DNA from: Saprospiraceae bacterium
GTDB lineage: Bacteria; Bacteroidota; Bacteroidia; Chitinophagales; Saprospiraceae
Reading direction: 5' to 3'
DNA length: 20,190 nt
Assembly (NCBI GenBank): GCA_016717655.1
Contig: JADKFC010000025.1
Span: 1-20,190 of the forward strand
Under the pieces are notes generated by a model. That model had not been told where the DNA came from and did not search any database. It saw only the letters and a list, made by a program, of their open reading frames with translations. This document shows, one piece after another, positions 1-9,426 of the stretch. A program made the position numbers and the translations under genes. The number at the start of each line of letters is the position of its first letter. Position 1 is the first letter of the stretch.

Positions 1-984
1 AGCATTTGATTTTCTGGAGTTGTCAAACAGTGAGTCAACGGCTTCCTGCAACATCCTCTTTTCATTTCTGAGGATTACTTCAGGAGCTTTGATTTCCAAC
101 AACCTTTTCAAACGGTTGTTACGGATAATCACCCTTCTGTAAAGATCGTTCAAATCTGAACTCGCAAACCTTCCACCATCAAGAGGCACCAACGGTCTCA
201 ATTCTGGTGGTATTACCGGCAAGTACTGGATGATGGTCCACTCCGGTCGGTTTGTATTTTTTTCAAACCCTTCTTTAAAGGCTTCTACAACGCGAAGTCT
301 TTTGAGGGCCTCTGATTTCCTTTGTTGAGATGTTTCAACTGATGCCTGGTGTCTGAGATCATAAGACAAGTTGGCCAGGTCTAGACGCATCAGCAAATCA
401 AAGATCGCTTCAGCTCCCATTTTGGCAACAAACTTATTGGGATCGCTGTCGTCCAACATCTGATTTTCTTTTGGTAAAGAATCCAGAATGGCCAGGTAAT
501 CTTCTTCTGAAAGAAGTTCTAGGTATTTAACTTCACCTTCTTTGATACCGGGCTGGATGACCACAAATTTCTCATAATAAATGATAGACTCAAGGTTTTT
601 TGACGAGGTACCCAAAAGGTAACCGATCTTGTTGGGGAGTGATTTAAAAAACCAGATGTGAACAACGGGAACTACCAATTTGATGTGCCCCATTCTTTCT
701 CTTCTGACCTTTTTCTCAGTCACTTCCACACCACAACGGTCACACACGATTCCTTTGTAACGGATTCTTTTGTATTTACCGCAGTAACACTCGTAATCCT
801 TTACCGGACCAAAAATACGCTCACAAAACAGACCGTCTCTTTCCGGCTTATATGACCTGTAGTTGATGGTTTCCGGCTTCAGTACCTCACCCCTTGATCT
901 CTCCAGGATTTCATCCGGAGAAGAGAGACTGATGGTAATTGAATCGAAAGCCTTACCAACCTTTGCAACTTTTTTTAATGCCAT
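1..984 (-). CDS. rpoC: DNA-directed RNA polymerase subunit beta' (5' part only)
   Basis: This is the N-terminal 328 codons of the beta' subunit, which forms the clamp and, further downstream, the catalytic Mg site of RNA polymerase. The frame is open from ATG (982-984) to the window edge with no frameshift; the rest lies outside. The start gives MALKKVAKVGKAFDSITISL, followed by the conserved stretch PETINYRSYKPERDGLFCER. The zinc-ribbon cysteines of the clamp are at about residues 66, 68, 81 and 84 (CYCGKYKR...CDRCGVEV). A later conserved stretch, PPELRPLVPLDGGRFASSDL, belongs to the lid/rudder region. The gene follows rpoB by 20 bases and must be co-transcribed with it. It is one of the few long genes here that reads cleanly. 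Confidence 0.98.
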   Translation of the reverse strand, partial: MALKKVAKVGKAFDSITISLSSPDEILERSRGEVLKPETINYRSYKPERDGLFCERIFGPVKDYECYCGKYKRIRYKGIVCDRCGVEVTEKKVRRERMGHIKLVVPVVHIWFFKSLPNKIGYLLGTSSKNLESIIYYEKFVVIQPGIKEGEVKYLELLSEEDYLAILDSLPKENQMLDDSDPNKFVAKMGAEAIFDLLMRLDLANLSYDLRHQASVETSQQRKSEALKRLRVVEAFKEGFEKNTNRPEWTIIQYLPVIPPELRPLVPLDGGRFASSDLNDLYRRVIIRNNRLKRLLEIKAPEVILRNEKRMLQEAVDSLFDNSRKSNA

Positions 985-1004
985 TTGCAGGTATAATTTT
1001 TAGA

Positions 1005-4000
1005 TTATTCAAATTTAATGTCAAGCGCTAAGCCTCTCAATTCGTGTACAAGTACATTGAAGGACTCCGGAATATTTGGTTCCGGTAAGTTTTCTCCTTT
1101 AACAATGGCCTCGTAGGCTTTAGCACGACCAATGATGTCATCCGACTTAATGGTAAGCAATTCCCTAAGGATATTAGCAGCTCCAAAAGCTTCCAATGCC
1201 CAAACCTCCATCTCACCAAAACGCTGACCACCAAACTGAGCCTTACCTCCAAGTGGTTGTTGGGTAATGAGTGAGTAAGGACCGATAGAACGTGCGTGCA
1301 TCTTATCATCAACCATGTGTGAAAGCTTCAACATGTAGATTACACCTACCGTTGCCTGTTGGTGGAACCTGTCGCCCGTTTCACCATCATACAGGAAGGT
1401 CTGTCCGAGTGAAGGCAGGTTGGCCTTTTTCACATAGTCATCAATTTCGTGAACGCTGGCACCGTCAAAGATAGGAGTAGCGAATCTCAAGCCCAGGTTT
1501 TTACCTGCCCAGCCCAAAACCGTTTCGAAGATCTGACCCAGGTTCATCCTTGAAGGTACCCCAAGTGGGTTCAACACGATGTCAACCGGAGTACCATCCT
1601 CAAGGAATGGCATGTCTTCTTCTCTTACGATCCTGGACACGATTCCTTTGTTACCGTGTCTTCCGGCAAGTTTATCCCCTACTTTCAACTTACGTTTTTT
1701 AGCAAGATAAACCTTGGCCAGTTTCAATACACCTGCAGGTAATTCATCCCCGATAGAAATGTTGTATTTCTCTCTCTTGTACCTTCCCAATTCACCATTG
1801 AGTTTGATGTTGAAGTTGTGCAACAACCTCGCTACCATTTCATTGGTTTCCTTTTCTTTGGTCCAGTTGGAATAATCCACTGTGGTGTAGTCAATTTCTT
1901 TCAGAACTTTAGGAGAGAACTTGGTTCCTTTGGAGATCAGCTCTTCCTTATAGATGCTATATACACCTTCTGAAACTTTTGAACCCAACAGGGTCATCAG
2001 CTTATCGATCAAGAGGGTTTTTAGCTTATTGACTTCTACTGCATGGTCATCATCCAGCTTGGTCAACAATTCTTTTTCCTGAACTTTCTGGAATTTATCC
2101 TTTTTAGCCCTGGCAAAAAGTTGTTTGTCGATGACCACACCCTGGATTGATGGTGGCGTTTTCAATGAGGCATCCTTCACATCACCTGCTTTATCACCAA
2201 AGATGGCACGAAGCAGTTTTTCTTCAGGTGTTGGATCGGTCTCTCCTTTTGGAGTAATCTTACCAATCAGGATATCGCCTTCTGCCACCCAAGCACCCAA
2301 ACGGATGATACCGTTTTCATCGAGGTCTTTGGTAGCTTCCTCACTTACGTTTGGAATATCGCAGGTCAATTCTTCCTCACCCAGCTTGGTATCTCTGATG
2401 TCAAGTTCAAAGCTTTCTATGTGAATGGAAGTAAATACATCTTCTTTAACCACACGCTCTGAAAGTACAATGGCATCTTCAAAGTTGTAACCCTTCCAAG
2501 GCATGAAGGCTACTTTCAGGTTTTGACCCAAGGCCAATTCTCCGTTTTCAGTAGCATAACCTTCACAAAGCAAACTGCCTTTTTTAACCCTGTCACCCTT
2601 TCTTACAATGGGTTTGAGGTTGATACAAGTACCCTGGTTGGTCCTTGTAAACTTGGTAAGGCTATAAGTAACCGCATCATCTTCAAATGACACGAGCCTT
2701 TCAGCATCGTTTCTGTCGTATTTAATGATAATTTTGGTTAGAGTCAACATATTCAACAACACCGGCTCCTTCAGAGTTGATCAACATGTTACTATCGGCA
2801 GCTACCTTGGCTTCATACCTGTGCCCACAATTGGAGCCTTAGGTCTGATCAAAGGAACGGCCTGACGTTGCATGTTAGATCCCATCAGGGCACGGTTGGC
2901 ATCATCATTTTCAAGGAACGGAATCAATGAGGCAGAAACACCTACGATTTGATTCGGAGCAATATCAATGTAATCAACTTCTTCAGGTGTAAAGATGGGG
3001 AATTCACCCTGCTCTCTACCTTTGATTCTATCATTGATAAAGGCACCTGTTTCACTTACTGGAGCATTGGCCTGCGCAATTTTCATATGGTCTTCACTCT
3101 CGGCTGACAGATAATCTGCGTGGCCACCGAGATTTACAATACCCTTGTCTACCTTGCGGTAAGGGGTCTCGAGGAAGCCCATTTTATTAACCTTGGCGTG
3201 AACGCAAAGGGTAGAAATCAAACCAATGTTTGGACCTTCCGGAGTCTCAATGGTACAAAGTCGTCCATAGTGTGAATAGTGAACGTCCCTTACCTCAAAG
3301 CCTGCTCTTTCTCTTGAGAGACCGCCGGGTCCGAGGGCTGAAATCCTACGTTTGTGGGTAATTTCTGAAAGTGGGTTGGTTTGATCCAGGAATTGTGACA
3401 ACTGGCTGGTTCCAAAGAAGGAGTTGATCACGGAAGAAAGAGTTCTCGCGTTGATCAGATCAACCGGTGTAAATACCTCGTTGTCTCTCACGTTCATTCT
3501 TTCTCTGATGGTACGTGCCATCCTGGCAAGACCCACGCCGAACTGAGCATACAACTGTTCGCCCACGGTTCTAACCCTACGATTGCTCAAGTGGTCAATG
3601 TCGTCTAATTCTGCTTTTTGGTTGACCAGGGCCACCAGGAATTTAACGATGGATATGATGTCTTCCTTGGTCAAAACCAGGGTTTCCATATCGATATCCA
3701 ACTTGAGTTTTTATTGATTTTATATCTACCTACTTCACCCAGGTTGTACCTCTTATCAGAGAAGAACAACTTGTCGATGATGCCCCTCGCGGTTTCTTCA
3801 TCGGGTGGATCGGTACCTCTGAGTTGACGATAGATTTGAGTTACCGCTTCTACTTCAGAGCTTGATGGATCTTTTTGCAGTGTATTGTAAATGATGCTAT
3901 AATCTACATCCAAATCTTCTTTTTGAAGAATGATGGTATCTGCATCAATATCACTGATGAGGTTGATGTTTTCTTCATCGAGCACCACATCCCTTTCGAG

Positions 4001-4556
4001 GATGATTTCGTTACGCTCAATGGTAACCACCTCACCAGTATCTTCATCCACAAAGTCTTCTATCCATTTGCGGAGCACCCTTGCGGCCAGTTTACGACCG
4101 ATGGCTTTTTTCAAAGACTTGTCTGTTACCTTAATTTCTTCTGCCAGATCAAAGATGTTGAGGATGTCTTTATCTGAGTCAAAGCCGATGGCTCTGAGCA
4201 AGGTAGTAACAGGGAATTTTTTCTTTCTGTCGATGTAGGCGTACATCACCGAGTTGATATCGGTGGCAAATTCCATCCAGGCCCCTTTGAAAGGGATCAC
4301 CCTTGCAGAGTAGATGGCAGTACCATTGGGGTGGAAGGTCTGGCTGAAAAATACGCCTGGAGAACGGTGGAGTTGAGAAACCACAACCCGTTCAGCACCA
4401 TTGATTACAAAAATTCCCTTTGGCGTCATATAAGGAATGTTGCCGAGGAATACATCCTGAACGATGGTTTGGAAATCTACGTGTTCTTCGTCATTACAAG
4501 AAAGTCGACTTACCGAAGTTTACTCTTTCTTTTGTTCCGTTGATTGTTGATGCCAT
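1005..4556 (-). CDS. rpoB: DNA-directed RNA polymerase subunit beta (frameshifted, with an internal gap)
   Basis: This is the beta subunit of RNA polymerase. The start ATG (4554-4556) gives MASTINGTKERVNFGK; the stop is TAA at 1005-1007. Three frames must be joined. One A is missing from an A-run near 3708 (INKKLKLDIDMETL becomes INKNSSW), one base is missing near 2813 (GTGMEAKV becomes GTGMKPR), and one base is extra near 2740 (VDSNKIIIK). In addition, about 85 codons are absent near 4495-4505, between FGKSTF and CNDEEHVDFQTIVQ. The repaired frame would be about 1180 residues, against about 1270 usual in Bacteroidota. The rifampicin pocket is intact and of the sensitive type: FFGTSQLSQFLDQTNPLSE, then ITHKRRISALGPGG, with Asp516, His526 and Ser531 (E. 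coli numbering) all wild type. The catalytic region KVGDKLAGRHGNKGIVSRI is present. The gene lies between rplL and rpoC. Confidence 0.97.
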
Positions 4557-4620
4557 CCTAAAATCTTTATTTTTTTAACACCGGAATTAGGCCGATGTTC
4601 TGAATTTTCCACAAAAGTAT

Positions 4621-4671
4621 AAATGGCAATGGGCTTAGTCCCCGTGTTTGGGGACCAAGCCGAATCCATTT
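4621..4671 (-). promoter_or_regulatory. Large stem-loop in the rplL-rpoB gap
   Basis: A long imperfect inverted repeat lies between rplL and rpoB. Paired arms, outermost first, are AAATGG/CCATTT (4621-4626 with 4666-4671), GGCTT/AAGCC, and GTCCCC/GGGGAC around a 6-base loop. No clean T-tract follows, so it is not a convincing full terminator. In E. coli the same gap carries a partial attenuator and an RNase III processing stem that lower rpoBC expression relative to the ribosomal proteins. A similar role is inferred from position and shape only. Confidence 0.6.
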
Positions 4672-4677
4672 ATTCCT

Positions 4678-4698
4678 TGACTTAACTGCATTAAGTCA
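4678..4698 (-). promoter_or_regulatory. Perfect 8-bp hairpin just after rplL
   Basis: TGACTTAA and TTAAGTCA flank a 5-base loop, a perfect 8-bp stem that starts 11 bases after the rplL stop codon. It stands directly before the larger stem-loop, so the rplL-rpoB gap holds two hairpins in tandem. A role in transcript processing or attenuation is inferred. There is no T-run after it. Confidence 0.5.
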
Positions 4699-4709
4699 TT
4701 CATATAGAA

Positions 4710-5089
4710 TTACTTCAAATCTACAGTTGCACCAGCTTCAGTAAGAACAGTTTTAATTTGTTCTGCTTCTGCTTTAGCAATACCTGTTTTCAATGTTGAA
4801 GGAGCTCCATCCACAAGATCCTTTGCTTCTTTCAATCCTAAGTTAAGGATGTTTTTAACTTCTTTAACTACAGCAAGTTTGTTAGCTCCACCTGAGTTAA
4901 AATAACATCAAACTCAGTTTTTTCAGCAACAACGTCTCCTCCACCTGCTCCTCCAGCTGGTGCAGCGATAGCAACAGCAGCAGCAGCTGGTTCGATACCG
5001 TATTCGTCTTTCAAAATTTGAGCAAGTTCGTTAACTTCTTTAACTGTCAAGTTGACAAGTTGCTCTGCAAATGCTTTTAAATCAGCCAT
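4710..5089 (-). CDS. rplL: 50S ribosomal protein L7/L12 (one frameshift)
   Basis: L7/L12 forms the flexible stalk of the 50S subunit and recruits translation GTPases. The protein starts MADLKAFAEQLVNLTVKEVN, has the Ala/Gly-rich hinge (AAAAVAIAAPAGGAGGGD, about residues 35-52), and continues into the C-terminal domain EKTEFDVIL. There the frame breaks: one A is missing near 4898 (expected ILNSGGANKLAVVKEVK). The other frame then supplies DLVDGAPSTLKTGIAKAE and the end VLTEAGATVDLK before TAA at 4710. The repaired length of about 126 residues is normal for the family. It lies 66 bases after rplJ, in the usual rplJL pair. Confidence 0.96.
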
Positions 5090-5155
5090 TTTTCTGAGTT
5101 TTAAATTTTTAACAATAATGAATTAATTATTATGGCGTTGTCTTGGAAGCCAAAT

Positions 5156-5683
5156 TTAGTTTGCTCTTTCTTCGAGCGCTTTAACCAGACCGGCGATGGT
5201 ATTGCCACCCGACTTAAGGGCAGAAATAACATTTTTCGCAGGTGATTGCAATAATCAAATAATTTCACCGACAAGCTCCTCTTTCGATTTAAGATTAGCC
5301 AATACTTCCAGTTGGTCGTCACCCAAATAAACACTGGTGTCAATGTAAGCTGCCTTTAAAACAGGCTTTTGATTTTTCTCTGAACTCCTTTAATGACCTT
5401 ACCAGGTAGGCTTGCCGTTTCACAGAACAATAGAGTTGTAGGACCATGTAATGCATCGTACAATGCTACATAATTTTTTTCCTCAGGGGATGGGCTTCCA
5501 TAGCCTTTTTTGCAAGAGTATTTTTTACTACTTTAACTTCGATGCCTTTTTCGAAACAAATTCTTCTGAATTTATTGATTGCTTCTACGGTCAACGCAGA
5601 AGAGTCAGTAATGTAAAAAAAGGGTTGCTCGAAAACTTTTCCCTTAATTCATCTATCATTAATGCTTTATCTGCTTTTTACAT
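5156..5683 (-). CDS. rplJ: 50S ribosomal protein L10 (badly disrupted reading frame)
   Basis: L10 anchors the L7/L12 dimers to the 50S stalk base. No single frame covers it, but successive frames spell the protein in order: KADKALMIDELREKFSSNP, FYITDSSALTVEAINKFRR, GIEVKVVKNTLAKKAMEAH, NYVALYDALHGPTTLLFCET, AAYIDTSVYLGDDQLEVLAN, SKEELVGEII and the end GGNTIAGLVKALEERAN. Visible damage includes one T missing from a T-run near 5615, one C missing near 5487, extra bases near 5390 and 5375, an in-frame TGA at 5255-5257 where GGA (Gly) is expected, and TAA directly after the proposed ATG at 5681-5683. Another ATG at 5657-5659 is possible. The neighbours rplA and rplL and the intact protein order make this a sequencing-error case. 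Confidence 0.9.
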
Positions 5684-5703
5684 CTTTCTATCTTTTATAT
5701 TGA

Positions 5704-6396
5704 TTAATGAATAGTTTTCGGATCAACCTTAATACCGGGGCTCATTGTAGAAGCCACGCTTATGGATCTCATGTATATACCTTTTGCAGTAGCCGGTTTC
5801 ATTCTCTCTAATGTTGCCAGTAATTCTTTAGCATTTTCAGCTAATTTCTCCTTTGCAAAAGAAACTCTACCAACAGTTGTGTGGATGATACCAAACTTGT
5901 CTACCCTGAAAGATATTTTACCTTTCTTCACATCATTTACTGCAGAAGCTACATCCAAAGTAACCGTACCGGTTTTTGGTTTGGCATTAAGTTTCTAGGT
6001 CCTAGGATTCTACCTATTTGACCTAACTTAGCCATGACATCAGGTGTAGCAATTATCACATCTACATCTGTCCAACCGCCTTTGATTTGATTGATATAAT
6101 CATCAAGACCTACAAAATCTGCACCGGCATCTTTTGCTTCTTTTTCCTTATCAGGATTACAAAGTACCAATACTGATTTTGTTTTACCAGTTCCATGAGG
6201 AAGTGTTACTGTTCCTCTTATGGCCTGATCTGCTTTCCTTGGATCGACTCCAAGTCTTACGTGAATATCTACAGAAGCATCAAATTTCGCGATATTCACT
6301 TCTTTTACAAGTCCTATTGAATCAGCAAGGCTATAAAACTTATTAACGTCTACCTTACCTTCAACAGCTTGTCTTTTTTTTAGAAAGTTTTGCCAT
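5704..6396 (-). CDS. rplA: 50S ribosomal protein L1 (two frameshifts)
   Basis: L1 forms the mobile L1 stalk that handles E-site tRNA, and in many bacteria it represses its own operon. The ATG at 6394-6396 gives MAKLSKKRQAVEGKVDVNKF once one extra A is removed from the A-run near 6376. The main domain reads MNIAKFDASVDIHVRLGVDP, then RKADQAIRGTVTLPHGTGKT and GRILGPRNLMPN. A base is missing near 5981, after which the other frame continues TGTVTLDVASAVNDVKKGKI and ends STMSPGIKVDPKTIH. The repaired length is about 231 residues, normal for L1. It lies between rplK and rplJ with 20 bases before rplJ. Confidence 0.95.
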
Positions 6397-6410
6397 TATA
6401 AAAATTTTGA

Positions 6411-6445
6411 GGTACTACGTTCGATCGAGGACCGAACTCCCTACC
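6411..6445 (-). promoter_or_regulatory. Possible stem-loop between rplK and rplA
   Basis: The 63-base rplK-rplA gap contains an inverted repeat with outer arms GGTA/TACC and inner arms GTTCG/CGAAC, separated by a 4-by-4 internal loop and closed by a 9-base loop. The RNA would fold just ahead of the rplA start. L1 is known in several bacteria to bind a structured site in its own mRNA, so an autoregulatory site is conceivable here. I cannot match it to the L1-binding consensus by eye. Confidence 0.3.
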
Positions 6446-6459
6446 AGTGTTAAAAAAAT

Positions 6460-6905
6460 TTAATTGTTTTCCCAGGGTGCTGACCCTGATACAGTAAGAC
6501 CCATTGATCTTGCTGTGCCTGCAACCATTTTCATTGCTGACTCTAATTTGAAAGCGTTTAAATCAGACATTTTATCCTGAGCAATTGCTTGCACCTGATC
6601 CCATGAAACTGATCCAACTTTATTTCTATTAGGTTGTGGTGAACCTGATTTAAGTTTAGCTGCTTCCAAAAATTGACCTGCTGCAGGTGCTGTTTTTATT
6701 ACAAATTCAAAGATTTATCTTTATAAACTGTAATCAATACCGGCACTAACTTACCAGGCATGTCTTGAGTGGCTGCATTGAATCTCTTGCAAAACTCCAT
6801 GATGTTCACACCTTTAGAACCTAAAGCTGGTCCGATTGGTGGAGCTGGATTTGCAGCTCCTCCTTTAACTTGCAACTTCACAAATGTTTCTATCTCTTTT
6901 GCCAT
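6460..6905 (-). CDS. rplK: 50S ribosomal protein L11 (one frameshift)
   Basis: L11 belongs to the GTPase-associated centre of the 50S subunit. The start MAKEIETFVKLQVKGGAANP, then PPIGPALGSKGVNIMEFCK, is the highly conserved N-terminal domain with its proline motif. The frame breaks near 6709 where one T is missing (YKDKSFEFVIKTAPAAGQF is expected; the raw frame ends KSLNL). The C-terminal RNA-binding domain follows in another frame: KLKSGSPQPNRNKVGSVSW, and MKMVAGTARSMGLTVSG near the end. The repaired length of about 148 residues is normal. It follows nusG by 76 bases. Confidence 0.96.
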
Positions 6906-6981
6906 TTTTAAAGCTTTATACTTTTATTGTTTATGATTTTGCTTTACTCTTCTCGTTGGAAGCATTAATATACGATAGGAG

Positions 6982-7533
6982 TTAAGCTTGTTTTTCTATT
7001 TGACCAAAATTCAATTCTACTTCTGTACCTCTTCCAAAGATTTTGACGATAACTTTCAACTTTTTCTTTTCCTCATTTACCTCTTTGACATCGCCAATAA
7101 AATCTTTGAATGGTCCATCAATGATTTTTACAGTTTCATTGACCAGGAATGGATCCAACATAGATTCACTTCCAAACTGTGACTCATCTGCCTTGCCCAA
7201 CATTCTATTGGCCTCAGTTTGAGTCATAGGTATAGGATGTGTCTTGCCTAAGAAATTGATAACATTGGTTAAGCCGGTAATGCCTGCCACGATCTCAGCC
7301 GAGAACTTTTCAGGAATGGCTTCCACCAAAATATAACCAGGGAGAATGTTTCTTTCTATGGTTTGTTTTTTACCATTTCTCAGTTTATAAACTTTTTCAA
7401 TAGGAACAATAACCTGCAAAACAATATTTTCCCATTGATTTCTTTGAATCTCAAGGTCAATCTTCTCTTTGATCTTTTTTTCCTTTCCACTTATTACTCT
7501 AAGTGAATACCATTTTGCAGTTGTTTCTTCCAT
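6982..7533 (-). CDS. nusG: Transcription termination/antitermination factor NusG
   Basis: An intact 183-residue NusG, a processivity factor that binds the RNA polymerase clamp through its N-terminal domain and contacts Rho or ribosomal protein S10 through its KOW domain. The N-terminal part has KWYSLRVISGKEKKIKEKID and NILPGYILVEA (the conserved PGY). The C-terminal KOW motif is seen as VKIIDGPFKDFIGDVKEVN, ending GRGTEVELNFGQIEKQA. The secE-nusG-rplK order is the standard bacterial one, with 8 bases separating it from secE. Unlike most neighbours it carries no frameshift. Confidence 0.98.
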   Translation of the reverse strand: MEETTAKWYSLRVISGKEKKIKEKIDLEIQRNQWENIVLQVIVPIEKVYKLRNGKKQTIERNILPGYILVEAIPEKFSAEIVAGITGLTNVINFLGKTHPIPMTQTEANRMLGKADESQFGSESMLDPFLVNETVKIIDGPFKDFIGDVKEVNEEKKKLKVIVKIFGRGTEVELNFGQIEKQA

Positions 7534-7541
7534 TAAATTGA

Positions 7542-7737
7542 TTAGTTTAATATAGAGTAAACAGTTTTTAAGATTGTATTGGCAACGGTATCAAATACCA
7601 GGGTAACCAATGCAAAAATAGTCGCTGCAATAAGTACCAATCTTGTGTGAGCAATTAATTCCAGGCCAGGTAGGCCAGGTTACATTGTGCACCAGTTCGT
7701 TGATACTTTCCTTTATGTATAGCTTTATGCTTTCCAT
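7542..7737 (-). CDS. secE: Preprotein translocase subunit SecE (one frameshift)
   Basis: SecE is the small inner-membrane subunit that clamps the SecY channel. The ATG at 7735-7737 gives MESIKLYIKESINELVHNVT, followed by the family signature WPTWPELIAHTRLV. One extra G near 7665 breaks the frame (WPTWPGINCS is read instead). The single membrane helix LIAATIFALVTLVFDTVANT and the end VYSILN follow in the other frame. The repaired length of about 64 residues fits the short, single-helix SecE of most bacteria. It lies between tRNA-Trp and nusG. Confidence 0.93.
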
Positions 7738-7755
7738 ATTTCTTTATAACTTTTG

Positions 7756-7828
7756 CAGGGAAGACAGGACTCGAACCTGCAACTTGCGGTTTTGGAGACC
7801 GCTGCTCTACCAATTGAACTACTTCCCT
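7756..7828 (-). tRNA. tRNA-Trp (anticodon CCA)
   Basis: A complete cloverleaf. The acceptor stem is AGGGAAG/CTTCCCT with discriminator G, the anticodon stem GCGGT/ACCGC carries loop CTCCAAA (anticodon CCA), and the T arm has TTCGAGT. The 3' CCA end is not encoded. Its place between tuf and secE is common in bacteria. Confidence 0.97.
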
Positions 7829-7907
7829 ATTTAAAAATAAATTTATACCCTTAACACTCAGAAAACTATACGTTAATAGTTTCTTCAATGTGTTTTTACT
7901 ATATACT

Positions 7908-7947
7908 AAAAAGAGAGTTAAGCATCCTAAAAGGATACTTAAATCTC
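7908..7947 (-). terminator. Rho-independent terminator after tuf
   Basis: On the minus strand a 15-bp stem runs GAGATTTAAGTATCC (7947-7933), loop TTTTA, GGATGCTTAACTCTC (7927-7913). It pairs fully, with two G-U wobbles, and is followed at once by TTTTT. It starts 24 bases after the tuf stop, so it ends the tRNA-tuf transcript. tRNA-Trp and secE downstream would then depend on read-through or on their own promoter. Confidence 0.88.
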
Positions 7948-7971
7948 TTAGTTAATTATTTATTTGAAAGA

Positions 7972-9165
7972 CTACTGTAAAATCTCAGTAACCTGTCCTG
8001 CTCCAACTGTTCTACCACCTTCTCTGATAGCGAATCTCAAACCTTTGTCCATTGCGATTGGACTTACAAGATTTACTTCAAGAGTAACGTTATCACCTGG
8101 CATAACCATTTCAACGTTTTCAGGAAGTTTCACATCACCAGTAACGTCAGTAGTTCTGAAGTAAAATTGAGGTCTGTAACCATTGAAGAATGGAGTATGT
8201 CTACCACCTTCTTCTTTAGATAGTACGTATACCTCACATTTGAATTTCATGTGTGGTTGTACTGATCCTGGTTTACAGATAACCATACCTCTTCTGATCG
8301 CTTCTTTATCGATACCTCTTAATAAGATACCAGCGTTATCACCAGCCTCACCTCTGTCAAGAAGTTTTCTAAACATCTCAACACCAGTTACTGTAGAAGT
8401 TAATGGTTTCTCACCTGGTTTTTGCATACCAATGATCTCAACAGGATCGTTCACATTGATTACACCTTTTTCAATTCTACCAGTAGCAACTGTACCTCTA
8501 CCTGTGATGGTAAATACATCTTCTATTGGCATCAAGAAAGGTTTGTCAACTTCTCTTGTTGGCTCAGGTATGTGGTTATCCACTGCATCCATCAATTCAT
8601 TGATAGCCGCTTTACCTTCAGGAGTTCCTTCAAGAGCTTTAATAGCTGATCCTTTGATGATTGGTGCATCTTCACCAAAACCATAGGCACCTAAAAGTTC
8701 TCTAACTTCCATCTCAACCAACTCCAACATTTCCGGATCATCAACCAAGTCAACTTTGTTCATGAAAACCACAATTTTGGAACTCCTACTTGTCTTGCAA
8801 GAAGGATATGTTCTTTGGTTTGAGGCATAGGTCCGTCAGTAGAAGCAACCACGATAATGGCGCCATCCATTTGAGCGGCACCCGTAACCATGTTTTTGAC
8901 ATAGTCCGCGTGACCTGGACAGTCAACGTGAGCATAGTGTCTCTTCACTGTTTGGTATTCAACGTGAGCCGTGTTGATGGTAATACCCTCTTTCTTTCTC
9001 CTCAGGAGCAGCATCGATAGAGTCATAGTCTTTTTTCTCTGCAAGTCCAGATTCTGACAATACATATGTAATTGCCGCTGTCAAAGTGGTCTTACCGTGG
9101 TCAACGTGACCAATGGTACCTATGTTTACGTGTGGTTTCGACCTGTCAAATGTTCCTTTAGCCAT
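7972..9165 (-). CDS. tuf: Translation elongation factor Tu (two frameshifts)
   Basis: EF-Tu is the GTPase that brings aminoacyl-tRNA to the ribosome. It starts MAKGTFDRSKPHVNIGTIG, with the P-loop GHVDHGKT at about residues 19-26. An extra G near 8988 breaks the frame at EKERGITINTAHVEYQT (switch I). DCPGHADYVKNMVTGAAQMD (switch II) follows in the next frame. One A is missing near 8777 at VPKIVVFMNKVD, which carries the NKVD guanine-specificity motif. Domains 2 and 3 are continuous (TGRGTVATGRIEKGVINVND) to the end GGRTVGAGQVTEILQ. The repaired length is about 395 residues, normal. It follows a four-tRNA cluster exactly as tufB does in many bacteria. Confidence 0.97.
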
Positions 9166-9216
9166 TGCTTGAAATTTTTCAGTATTTAAATATGTTAATG
9201 AATAAAATTATCATTG

Positions 9217-9288
<72 letters not shown>

Positions 9289-9322
9289 CATTATTTCAAA
9301 TTCCTATCTCTCTTTAAGTTTG

Positions 9323-9395
9323 AGCGGGAGACGAGACTCGAACTCGCGACCCTCAGCTTGGAAGGCTGATGCTCTACCAACTGAGCTATTCCCGC
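9323..9395 (-). tRNA. tRNA-Gly (anticodon TCC)
   Basis: The anticodon stem TCAGC/GCTGA encloses loop CTTCCAA (anticodon TCC). The D arm is GCTCAGTTGGTAGAGC and the T arm contains TTCGAGT. The acceptor stem GCGGGAA/CTCCCGC pairs at six of seven positions; the A-C mismatch at the seventh may be a sequence error. Confidence 0.96.
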
Positions 9396-9426
9396 CTAAA
9401 AAAAAGTTTCCAATTCGCTTTTTTTG

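Noticed and set aside
7655..7888. A 77-aa minus-strand ORF across tRNA-Trp and secE
   Set aside because: It reads through the tRNA-Trp gene and only its last part shares the secE frame; it is an artefact of the secE frameshift.
8183..8686. A 167-aa plus-strand ORF opposite tuf
   Set aside because: It lies wholly inside the conserved EF-Tu coding region on the other strand and has no family features.
1005..9165. Pseudogene calls for rpoB, tuf and the ribosomal protein genes
   Set aside because: These are essential, the protein sequence on both sides of each break is fully conserved, and single-base repairs restore them; sequence error is far more likely.
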